Below, piece by piece: positions 1 through 4,961 of a stretch of DNA of 11,779 nt. The DNA is taken from positions 1-11,779 of the forward strand of contig CAJTYS010000074.1 of the NCBI GenBank assembly GCA_910583765.1. Direction: 5' to 3'. Source of the DNA: an uncultured Eubacteriales bacterium. Its GTDB lineage: Bacteria > Bacillota > Clostridia > Peptostreptococcales > Anaerovoracaceae. The notes below the pieces were generated by a model that was not told where the DNA came from, searched no databases, and saw only the letters and a list, made by a program, of their open reading frames with translations. A program made the position numbers and the translations under genes. Each line of letters begins with the position of its first letter. Positions within the stretch are counted from its first letter, which is position 1.

Positions 1-127
1 AGTCGCATCTGGCCTTTAAAATGTCCATGTTGCTTTTTGCGAGGAATAGTCCCTGTGGATCATTATCAGCTAGATACTTTGCAGTCTCGACCATTTCTTT
101 AATGTCGCTCTTTTCCTTCTCGCTCAT
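1..127 (-). CDS. Small hypothetical protein, partial (first gene of the element's leftward early operon)
   Basis: An open frame runs leftward from an ATG at 127 off the window edge, giving 42 residues beginning MSEKEKSDIKEMVETAKYLA. It is charged and looks helical; I do not recognise a domain. An AGGAG ribosome-binding site lies at 136-140. An ATG slightly further upstream (135) hits a stop after three codons, so 127 is the start. A near-consensus promoter (TTGACA-17-TAATAT) sits just upstream, transcribed away from the repressor gene at 268. First genes opposite a repressor in phages and integrative elements are usually the early or lytic operon, so this is probably an element gene controlled by that repressor. 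The function is not known and the C-terminus is missing. Confidence 0.7.
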   Translation of the reverse strand, partial: MSEKEKSDIKEMVETAKYLADNDPQGLFLAKSNMDILKARCD

Positions 128-159
128 GTTTTCATCTCCTTTCTTGTTTCATTGAATAC

Positions 160-188
160 ATATTACTACACTAAGAATACCATGTCAA
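160..188 (-). promoter_or_regulatory. Leftward early promoter with putative repressor half-sites
   Basis: On the minus strand TTGACA (183-188) and TAATAT (160-165) are separated by exactly 17 bp, a very good sigma-A promoter for the leftward gene starting at 127. The sequence GAATAC occurs at 154-159 (just past the -10) and 175-180 (in the spacer), and inverted at 198-203 (upstream of the -35). The first two are 21 bp apart, two helical turns. These sites would let a dimeric XRE repressor block this promoter; that role is inferred. Confidence 0.7.
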
Positions 189-219
189 CGCTTATTTGTA
201 TTCTATGAAAACTTTTTTA

Positions 220-248
220 TTGACTTTTATGTATCTGTTTGTTACTAT
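220..248 (+). promoter_or_regulatory. Promoter of the XRE repressor
   Basis: TTGACT (220-225) and TACTAT (243-248) are separated by 17 bp and point rightward at the repressor gene. Transcription would start near 255, so the leader before the ATG at 268 is very short and consists mostly of the ribosome-binding site. It lies back to back with the stronger leftward promoter at 160-188, with the inverted GAATAC at 198-203 between them. Confidence 0.65.
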
Positions 249-267
249 CTACTTAAGGGGGGCGAAG

Positions 268-663
268 ATGAATACACGTATAAGAGAGGTACGAAAACAA
301 CTTGGGCTTACACTTGAGGAATTTGGAAAAAAACTCGGAGTGACAAGAGCTGCTATTTCCAATATCGAAAATGGCAACCGGAACGTGACTGATCAGATGA
401 TTATTTCGATATGCCGAGAGTTCAATGTAAATGAAGAATGGCTTCGTAACGAGCACGGCAGCATATTTAAAAAGCCTTCTGATGAGGTTGGTTATTATGT
501 CGCAGACTTGTTGGATTATGAGGGGGAAGGGAATCCTCTCTACGATCTTATAATTGAAATGATGAAAAACTATCAGGAGCTGGACGAAAAGTCTCAGATA
601 GTGATCAGAGAATATATGGGAAAAGTCATGGAATCAATTGGAAATAAAAAGAAGGAAGATTAA
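268..663 (+). CDS. XRE-family (Cro/CI-type) transcriptional repressor of the mobile element
   Basis: A 131-residue protein with an N-terminal helix-turn-helix of the Cro/CI type (about residues 4-61). Helix 2 runs TLEEFGKKLG, the recognition helix region is VTRAAISNIENG (25-36), and the family ending EEWLRNEHG is present. Residues 88-125 form a charged helical tail that may dimerise. There is no LexA/S24 peptidase domain, so it should not self-cleave; release would need another factor. The frame extends upstream to 196, but the ATG at 268 is chosen because AGGGGGG (256-262) sits just before it, the protein then starts at the domain boundary, and the promoter at 220-248 would lie inside the longer version. 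It faces a divergent early gene across a promoter region with repeated GAATAC half-sites, so it is most likely the lysogeny or maintenance repressor. It may bind its own promoter too. Confidence 0.85.
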   Translation: MNTRIREVRKQLGLTLEEFGKKLGVTRAAISNIENGNRNVTDQMIISICREFNVNEEWLRNEHGSIFKKPSDEVGYYVADLLDYEGEGNPLYDLIIEMMKNYQELDEKSQIVIREYMGKVMESIGNKKKED

Positions 664-788
664 ATCCTCCCTCTTTTCTCCAGGTACCTATAAATAATTG
701 CGCAAAGCTGTCTGATAATGATGGCATCGCTTTCATTCAGTTTTGAAATCAAGACCTGCAATTCGTTCATTGTTTTTTGCTCATACAT
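660..788 (-). CDS. 42-residue hypothetical protein, convergent with the repressor
   Basis: A short open frame from ATG at 788 to TAA at 660-662 encodes a 42-residue protein starting MYEQKTMNELQVLISKLNES and ending YRYLEKRGRI. It is preceded by a perfect AGGAGG with 8-bp spacing. The protein is predicted to be almost entirely two amphipathic helices with a basic C-terminus and no membrane segment; I do not recognise a domain. Its stop codon overlaps the end of the repressor gene on the opposite strand by 4 bp. It has its own likely promoter at 912-940 and a leader of about 115 nt. Its place between two regulators suggests a small regulatory or antirepressor-like partner, but that is inference from position only. 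Confidence 0.65.
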   Translation of the reverse strand: MYEQKTMNELQVLISKLNESDAIIIRQLCAIIYRYLEKRGRI

Positions 789-884
789 TATGTACACCTC
801 CTGAATACGCTTACCGAAGATGGCCGCATTGCAAACTACACGTTCTTAGAATGTGACATCTTCCTGCCTTGTATAAAATTGAAG

Positions 885-896
885 GTGTGCGCACAC
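885..896. promoter_or_regulatory. Perfect 12-bp palindrome, putative operator
   Basis: GTGTGCGCACAC is a perfect inverted repeat placed about 10-20 bp downstream of the predicted start point (about 905) of the leftward promoter at 912-940. Alternating purine-pyrimidine palindromes of this length are typical dimer-binding sites. A regulator here would block transcription of the 42-residue protein. Which protein binds is unknown; the 65-residue HTH protein encoded next door is one candidate. Confidence 0.45.
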
Positions 897-911
897 GTTT
901 GAATTGACTGC

Positions 912-940
912 ATTATAGCACAAAAAAACTCGCAAATCCA
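912..940 (-). promoter_or_regulatory. Extended -10 promoter for the 42-residue protein
   Basis: On the minus strand a perfect TATAAT (912-917) is preceded by TGC (918-920), making an extended -10. The sequence TGGATT (935-940) stands 17 bp upstream as a weaker -35. An inverted repeat ATTTCC/GGAAAT (953-958 and 967-972) lies about 13 bp further upstream and could be a regulator site. Transcription would run left toward the gene ending at 660. Confidence 0.6.
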
Positions 941-1023
941 GTGTTTAGAACGATTTCCGTAATTATGGAAATATGAGCCGAAAATGCAACCTTTTCAAAA
1001 TTGGATGGATTTGTAAATAGCGA

Positions 1024-1221
1024 TTATTTGTTTGGGGACATAAATAACGCTGTGATTTTTGTGTCAAGAGCCAATGCGATAGCTTCCAATTGTTTCAAGG
1101 TGGGAGACACCTGCCCTGTTTCGATGCACTGCAGCGTAGATTTGCTGATTTTCGTTTTTTCAGACAGCTGTACCAGGGTCAGACCTTTGGCTCGTCTCGC
1201 TTCATAGGTTAAGATTTTCAT
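1024..1221 (-). CDS. Solitary small HTH (XRE/Cro-type) DNA-binding protein
   Basis: This 65-residue protein is little more than one Cro/CI-type helix-turn-helix. TLVQLSEKTKISKSTLQCIETG (about 15-36) covers helices 2 and 3 with the typical S-x-x-x-I/L-E-x-G ending, and helices 4-5 follow at SPTLKQLEAIALALDT. There is no effector or dimerisation extension beyond residue 60. ATG at 1221 is preceded by AGGAGG with 7-bp spacing. It is divergent from the cargo operon at 1342 and lies upstream of, and in the same direction as, the 42-residue gene, although that gene has its own promoter. The 120-bp region between it and 1342 carries both start signals, so it may control the cargo operon or itself; this is inferred from position. 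It could be the element's second, Cro-like regulator. Confidence 0.8.
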   Translation of the reverse strand: MKILTYEARRAKGLTLVQLSEKTKISKSTLQCIETGQVSPTLKQLEAIALALDTKITALFMSPNK

Positions 1222-1243
1222 GCGTGTACCTCCTGTCTCAGGT

Positions 1244-1273
1244 AGTATGCGCTGAATGGAAATAGATTATCAA
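1244..1273 (-). promoter_or_regulatory. Possible promoter of the 65-residue HTH gene
   Basis: On the minus strand TTGATA (1268-1273) is followed after 18 bp by CATACT (1244-1249). The match is moderate. It overlaps no other gene and would give a leader of about 15-20 nt ahead of the ATG at 1221. Confidence 0.4.
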
Positions 1274-1279
1274 AAGGGA

Positions 1280-1308
1280 TTGAAGGAATTAGGGATTGCC
1301 GTTATCAT
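1280..1308 (+). promoter_or_regulatory. Promoter of the cargo operon
   Basis: TTGAAG (1280-1285) and TATCAT (1303-1308) are spaced by 17 bp and point at the membrane protein gene at 1342. The promoter begins only 7 bp from the divergent HTH promoter candidate, so a protein bound here could influence both. Confidence 0.5.
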
Positions 1309-1341
1309 TCACATTTTACCAATTTGTAGAAAGGAAAAAAC

Positions 1342-2136
1342 ATGCAGACAATTAATCTTCAAGTGAACGGCAGAACCCTTACATTCACTGGCCAAGCCGT
1401 TTCTTACGGAGGACACGAGCTGCTTTACAGCAAAATGTCCAACATCGCCCATCGTGGCGGTGAAAAGCCTGCGTTCTTATTTGACTACGATGGAAAAAGA
1501 CTCGCACTGCCTTATGAACCGCAGGACAAAGAAGTTATCATGAAAATTTTTCAACAAGTTATCGCTATGAACAAAAAGCGTGAAGAAGAAGCCGCAAGAG
1601 AACCTGAATCTCTAGATAGTCTTTTGGCTTTTGCTGAGGAAGAGGCGCCTGTTCCTAATCCAAATCCTGCCGCACCTAGCCCTGAGCCTTCCAAGATTGA
1701 ACCTCAATCCGCATCTGAACCTCAGGTTATATACGTGGAGAAGAAAAAAGACAAAGGTTTCTGGTCTGTGGGAAGATTGGTTATTGGAATCATATCGATG
1801 GTATTGTTTATTCTTATTGCGTTCCAGTCTTGCGCCGCCGGTCTTAGCAACACTTTAGAAGAGAACGGCGAATTGAGCGGAAGTGCTGGATTCTTTACCG
1901 CTGTCATGTTTTTGATTGCCGGCATTGTCGGCGTTTGCACAAGGAACGCTAAAGGCATAGCCGGCGCAATCGTTACTGCAGTCCTGTATTTTATTGGCGC
2001 GCTTCTTACAATCGGAACAGGCGACACTTACGGAGATTTGCCAATATGGGGCGGTCTTTCAGCTGTATTTGGCATTGTATTCGTATTCTGTGCTGTCAAA
2101 ACAAAACTAATTCGCAAAAAACAAAGCGACAAGTAA
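1342..2136 (+). CDS. Hypothetical membrane protein: N-terminal PH-like domain, Pro-rich linker, four TM helices
   Basis: This 264-residue protein has three visible parts. Residues 3-75 are a compact beta-rich domain ending in a helix (VIMKIFQQVIAM), resembling a bacterial PH-like fold; that assignment is from pattern only. Residues 78-138 are a charged then proline/glutamate-rich linker with several NP and SPEP pairs. Four hydrophobic segments follow at about 144-168, 183-200, 204-226 and 236-254, ending in a basic tail that suggests a cytoplasmic C-terminus. No signal peptide is present, so the N-domain should be cytoplasmic. The start is supported by GAAAGG at 1329-1334. The secreted Big_2 protein gene follows after 34 bp, in the same direction and probably the same operon. 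No enzyme motif is visible. Its position between the repressor and integrase marks it as element cargo. Function unknown. Confidence 0.75.
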   Translation: MQTINLQVNGRTLTFTGQAVSYGGHELLYSKMSNIAHRGGEKPAFLFDYDGKRLALPYEPQDKEVIMKIFQQVIAMNKKREEEAAREPESLDSLLAFAEEEAPVPNPNPAAPSPEPSKIEPQSASEPQVIYVEKKKDKGFWSVGRLVIGIISMVLFILIAFQSCAAGLSNTLEENGELSGSAGFFTAVMFLIAGIVGVCTRNAKGIAGAIVTAVLYFIGALLTIGTGDTYGDLPIWGGLSAVFGIVFVFCAVKTKLIRKKQSDK

Positions 2137-2170
2137 TTCATTATAAAATTTATTTTAAGGAGGTTTCATC

Positions 2171-3220
2171 ATGAAACAAATCAGTAAGATCATCGCCCTA
2201 TGCACAGTGCTTTTCGTAGGCTGCGCATTCACGCTCCCTGCTGCTACAGGAACGCTGGAATCCCATGCCGCCGCAAAGGTGAAAATCAGCAAGAAAAAAG
2301 CGACTATTATTAAGGGGAAAACTTTGCAGTTGAAAGTCAAGGGAACGAAAAAGAAAGCAAAATGGTCCAGTAACAAAAAGAGCGTGGCCACGGTAAACCA
2401 AAAAGGCAAGGTCACTGCGAAAAAAGCAGGAAAAGCTACGATCGTAGCAAAAATCGATAAGAAAAAATACAAATGCGTCGTGACTGTTAAAAATCCCACT
2501 GTTAAACTTGACAAATCTTCAGCGAACCTAAAGACTGGAACAACCATGGCATTGAAGGCCACCACAAATGGAAAAAGCAAACGCATAGCATGGAAATCCT
2601 CTAATCCGTCAGTCGCATCCGTTACGACCGCTGGCATTGTCTCTGCTAAAAAGGCGGGAACCGCCGCAATTACAGCCACCTCAAACGGCGTTTCGGCCCA
2701 CTGCAAAGTGACAGTCACCGCACCTACTGATCCTGTAGGGAGTAGAACGAATCCCGCTAATCCACGAAGCGGAGTTACGGTTCAAACAACTTTTGGGACA
2801 ATGTATTTCAAGTTGGCATCCACATTCCGTGGAGAAAACGCAATAGCCCGATTGACAGCCATGGGTGAATGGGACGACTATTCCCAGGAGGACTACGATG
2901 AACATCCCGGAACAACTCTGACTCTTTTTATTTTTGACGTAAAGGCTGTTAATGGATATGATGCTTATCCATTAGATGGATCTGACATTATTCACCCCAT
3001 GAGTCTCTACAATGGTGCCTGTAATGCCAGCATAAATGAAATCGAGGCGAAATACATGAATAACGACTATGAAGCTAAAGATCGAGTCAACCTTAGTCTA
3101 TATAACGGCGCAAGCAGCGAAATGTACATGGCTCTGTATATACCTAACGACATTACCGCTTTCAGCAATTACATTTATACGAAAGATTATAATCAATATT
3201 GGGTTAAATACACATTCTAA
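2171..3220 (+). CDS. Secreted protein with two Big_2 (bacterial Ig-like) domains and an unassigned C-terminal domain
   Basis: This 349-residue protein begins with a Sec signal peptide (MKQISKIIALCTVLFVGCAF then a small-residue region; cleavage likely near residues 33-35, after SHA or AAA). Two Big_2 Ig-like repeats follow at about 36-107 and 108-183. Each shows the family pattern: a KGKTLQLK or KTGTTMALK strand, a W-S-S-(N)-x-x-V-A-S/T-V core, a G-x-V-(T/S)-A-K-K-A-G turn, and A-x-I-x-A. The first repeat is very lysine-rich. Residues 190-349 form a separate acidic, aromatic, beta-looking domain that I cannot name. There is no LPxTG, SLH or other obvious wall anchor, so it may be released or held by charge. 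AAGGAGG at 2157-2163 fixes the start. It shares an operon with the membrane protein upstream. Big_2 proteins typically mediate adhesion; a role in altering the host surface is inferred. Confidence 0.8.
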   Translation: MKQISKIIALCTVLFVGCAFTLPAATGTLESHAAAKVKISKKKATIIKGKTLQLKVKGTKKKAKWSSNKKSVATVNQKGKVTAKKAGKATIVAKIDKKKYKCVVTVKNPTVKLDKSSANLKTGTTMALKATTNGKSKRIAWKSSNPSVASVTTAGIVSAKKAGTAAITATSNGVSAHCKVTVTAPTDPVGSRTNPANPRSGVTVQTTFGTMYFKLASTFRGENAIARLTAMGEWDDYSQEDYDEHPGTTLTLFIFDVKAVNGYDAYPLDGSDIIHPMSLYNGACNASINEIEAKYMNNDYEAKDRVNLSLYNGASSEMYMALYIPNDITAFSNYIYTKDYNQYWVKYTF

Positions 3221-3225
3221 ACAAT

Positions 3226-3253
3226 AAAAACAAAAGCCCCCATCTCTGGGAGC
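3226..3253 (-). terminator. Rho-independent terminator reading leftward
   Basis: On the minus strand GCTCCCA pairs with TGGGGGC around a GAGA tetraloop (3236-3253), 7 bp with one G-U, and is followed by TTTTGTTTTT (3226-3235). This is a textbook terminator, but no leftward gene lies just to its right, where the integrase is rightward. It therefore hints at a short leftward non-coding transcript. On the plus strand there is no U-run after the hairpin. Confidence 0.6.
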
Positions 3254-3291
3254 CGATGTTGATGGCTGCAATGATACAATCCATCCTTCGC
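3226..3291 (-). ncRNA. Candidate small RNA upstream of the integrase
   Basis: A minus-strand promoter TTGTAA (3321-3326), 17-bp spacer, TACAAT (3298-3303) would start transcription near 3291. The terminator at 3226-3253 would end it, giving about 65 nt. The transcript would contain no good open frame. It runs away from the integrase start, so it would be antisense only to the Big_2 transcript's 3' region. It is proposed purely from signals in the sequence; no known RNA family is recognised. Confidence 0.35.
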
Positions 3292-3314
3292 AAGATTATT
3301 GTACCATTGTAGCC
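3264..3314 (+). terminator. Long imperfect inverted repeat, possible terminator of the cargo operon
   Basis: The arms at 3264-3280 (GGCTGCAATGATACAAT) and 3298-3314 (ATTGTACCATTGTAGCC) pair over 17 positions with only two non-Watson-Crick sites (both G-U possible in RNA), around a 17-nt loop. A T5 run begins 3 nt after the right arm (3318-3322). As RNA it could end the cargo operon transcript. As DNA it could be a binding site, because the right arm contains the -10 of the leftward promoter. Confidence 0.5.
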
Positions 3315-3369
3315 GACTTTTTACAAGACCGGTATTTTTTATACCCAAAATTAAGAAGGAGGCGATATT

Positions 3370-4536
3370 ATGCCAGGAAGTTACAGAAAAAGAGGAAAGA
3401 AATATTATCTGGAAGTAACCATCACGGATTATTCCGGCAAAGCCAATCGTTTCAGTAAAACGTGCGACATTAAGATCGATACCGACAGAAAGGCGGAAAA
3501 AGAACTGGCGAAATTCTACGCTGCCTGTGCTGAAGGGAAGATCAGCAGACAGTCTAGCCTTACGGTTTCTGACATGTGTAATTTAGTGATGGACAAAATC
3601 GCAGGTCCAACGCTGAAAAGAAACACGGTTCGAGGTTACCGGACATGCCAAAAGAGAATCGATGATACGATCGGAAGCAAAAAAATGGCGAAGGTGAAGC
3701 CGATCCACGTTCAGGACTGGGTCAATGAATTGCGTGATTACGGCAAAAATGGACTAAGTCCCAAGACTATCAAAAACACTTACTCCTTTCTGCGTATGTG
3801 CTTTGAAATGATGGTGGAGTGGGGAGAGCTGGATAAAAGCCCTTGCGTCAGAATCCGGCTTCCCAAATTAGAGCCTAAGGAAGTCGATACGCTCACAAAG
3901 GATGAAGTCGTACAGTTCATGAACTGTTTGGACGCTCTGCCGGAGGAACAACAGGATTATAAAGTGGCCGCACTGCTTGCTCTATTTTGCGGGCTTCGCA
4001 GGGGCGAAATTTGCGGCATAGACGAAGAAGCGGTGGACCTCAAGCAATTACAGACCCAAATCTGCAAAACGCACTACGTCGACTCCGCTGGCGTCTATGA
4101 AGACACGCCTAAATCAAAAGCCGGTTACCGCACGATCGTATTTCCTCGGGAAGTCGCAGATGAAATCCAAAGACTTATCACGTACCATAAGAAGGAAAAA
4201 CTTCTCCTGGGTACCAAATGGCAGGATTCCAGCGCTCTGATCAAAGGTGCCTTTGGAAACGCCATGTACCCGAACAATCTATGGGACTGGCTCACACGAT
4301 TTCTAAGCGAAAACAACATGAGGCACTTTAGCTTTCACGCCCTAAGACATACTTACACCTCGATGCTGGGATGGATGAGAAAGGACATTTCCGAAATCAG
4401 CAAAAGCTTGGGCCATTCCAAACAATCCACGACTTTAAATACATATATGCACATGTTCCAGGATTTAGAGGAAGCGAAGCGGAAAACCGCCGCTGACTTG
4501 TCAGAGCAGATCATAAAACTGAAGGCCGAAAATTAG
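3370..4536 (+). CDS. int: Tyrosine recombinase/integrase of the mobile element
   Basis: A 388-residue site-specific recombinase of full length. An N-terminal arm-binding domain (about 1-60, starting MPGSYRKRGKKYYLEV) is followed by a SAM-like core-binding domain (about 64-165) and the catalytic domain (about 170-375). The full active-site set is visible: R210 in GLRRGE, K250 in PKSKAGYR, H323 and R326 in HALRH, H349 in LGHS, and nucleophile Y359 in LNTYMH. AAGGAGG (3356-3362) with 7-bp spacing sets the ATG. It would cut and rejoin DNA between the element's attachment site and the tRNA-Leu 3' end, which lies only 68 bp beyond its stop codon. A tandem 11-bp repeat sits immediately after the stop and probably serves as arm sites. 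No excisionase gene is evident in the window unless one of the small HTH proteins serves. The gene appears intact, so the element may still move. Confidence 0.95.
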   Translation: MPGSYRKRGKKYYLEVTITDYSGKANRFSKTCDIKIDTDRKAEKELAKFYAACAEGKISRQSSLTVSDMCNLVMDKIAGPTLKRNTVRGYRTCQKRIDDTIGSKKMAKVKPIHVQDWVNELRDYGKNGLSPKTIKNTYSFLRMCFEMMVEWGELDKSPCVRIRLPKLEPKEVDTLTKDEVVQFMNCLDALPEEQQDYKVAALLALFCGLRRGEICGIDEEAVDLKQLQTQICKTHYVDSAGVYEDTPKSKAGYRTIVFPREVADEIQRLITYHKKEKLLLGTKWQDSSALIKGAFGNAMYPNNLWDWLTRFLSENNMRHFSFHALRHTYTSMLGWMRKDISEISKSLGHSKQSTTLNTYMHMFQDLEEAKRKTAADLSEQIIKLKAEN

Positions 4537-4538
4537 TT

Positions 4539-4560
4539 TTTACGTCAAATTTACGTCAAA
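4539..4560. repeat. Perfect tandem 11-bp repeat, putative integrase arm-binding sites
   Basis: TTTACGTCAAA occurs twice head to tail (4539-4549 and 4550-4560), directly after the integrase stop codon and about 45 bp from the tRNA-Leu 3' end. Paired short direct repeats at this place are the expected arm sites for the N-terminal domain of this type of integrase. Confidence 0.65.
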
Positions 4561-4565
4561 GGCAA

Positions 4566-4602
4566 AAATATTAAAAAAGAACGTTGAAATTTCAACGTTC
4601 TT
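4566..4602 (-). terminator. Terminator of tRNA-Leu, built on a perfect 26-bp palindrome
   Basis: Positions 4577-4602 are a perfect palindrome whose left half is AAGAACGTTGAAA. On the minus strand it begins 1 nt after the tRNA CCA and is followed by TTTTTTAATATTTTT (4566-4578 region), a strong rho-independent terminator. If the crossover lies within the tRNA, this terminator belongs to the element and replaces the original one. Confidence 0.75.
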
Positions 4603-4603
4603 A

Positions 4604-4640
4604 TGGTGCGCCTGGAGGGACTTGAACCCCCACGGTCGCC
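4604..4640. other. Inferred attachment junction (attL/attR) at the tRNA-Leu 3' end
   Basis: The integrase gene, its probable arm repeats and the tRNA 3' half are adjacent, which is the standard layout for tyrosine-recombinase elements inserted into tRNA genes. The crossover segment should be part of the T-arm/acceptor sequence. The exact core cannot be defined because the second copy, at the element's far left end, is outside the window. Confidence 0.55.
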
Positions 4641-4686
4641 CACTAGATCCTAAATCTAGCGTGTCTGCCAATTCCACCACAGGCGC
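4604..4686 (-). tRNA. tRNA-Leu (anticodon UAG)
   Basis: Reading leftward, a 7-bp acceptor stem GCGCCTG/CAGGCGC, discriminator A and an encoded CCA (4604-4606) frame an 83-nt class II tRNA with a long variable arm (TGGGCGACCGT region) and T-loop GTTCAAGTC. The anticodon stem CTAGA/TCTAG encloses loop TTTAGGA, giving anticodon TAG (4650-4652 on the plus strand as CTA), which reads CUN leucine codons. Its 3' end is the presumed attachment site of the mobile element on the left; the tRNA is intact, as usual when the element carries an identical 3' segment. Confidence 0.95.
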
Positions 4687-4744
4687 ATATTATTGATTTG
4701 GCCCGCAGCCTTTGATGTCTAAGCTTTATGTGCCAACAAAATTT

Positions 4745-4773
4745 ATTATACTATAGCTGCCTGCTGATTTCAA
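4745..4773 (-). promoter_or_regulatory. Promoter of tRNA-Leu
   Basis: On the minus strand TTGAAA (4768-4773) and a perfect TATAAT (4745-4750) are 17 bp apart, placing the start near 4738 and a leader of about 50 nt before the tRNA. It lies on the chromosomal side, so insertion of the element leaves it intact. Confidence 0.75.
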
Positions 4774-4851
4774 GAGTTTTCTTTTTGCTCATGCGGAAAT
4801 CCACCTTCCTCCCCTAAAGCAAAAGTTAAATTCTACAAGGAAAAGAGCAAA

Positions 4852-4905
4852 GTAGAAGCTAATCTTGTGGTCATTTCCCTCAAATGAAGAATTAGCTTCC
4901 ACCAC
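4852..4905 (-). terminator. Hairpin downstream of the YibE/F gene, probable terminator
   Basis: On the minus strand GTGGAAGCTAATTCTT pairs with AAGATTAGCTTCTAC (one mismatch and one bulge) around a loop of about 20 nt, followed by TTTGCTCTTTTCC. The U-run is interrupted, so it is a fair rather than strong terminator. The rest of 4687-4961 holds the tRNA promoter and no open frame that I can support. Confidence 0.45.
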
Positions 4906-4961
4906 ATAATATAGAGAAGCAGGAATTGATCTTACGGTTCTGTCTTCCTATCCTAATTAAA

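Noticed and set aside
196..267. N-terminal extension of the repressor frame (MYSMKTFLLTFMYLFVTIYL)
   Set aside because: It looks like a signal peptide but is translated promoter DNA: a good promoter lies at 220-248 and a strong ribosome-binding site precedes the ATG at 268.
827..859. Tiny upstream frames in the leader of the 42-residue gene: a 7-codon frame at 836-859, and one starting at 829 that ends at the gene's own start
   Set aside because: Neither has a ribosome-binding site at a workable distance. Translational coupling is possible but not supported.
2155..2718. 187-codon open frame on the minus strand
   Set aside because: It is the antisense shadow of the Big_2 gene, whose lysine-rich codons give few stops on the other strand; there is no start signal and the composition is phenylalanine-rich and implausible.
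3331..3345. GGTAT-TTTTT-ATACC inverted repeat just before the integrase ribosome-binding site
   Set aside because: Five A/T-rich base pairs are too weak to call a terminator or operator on sequence alone.
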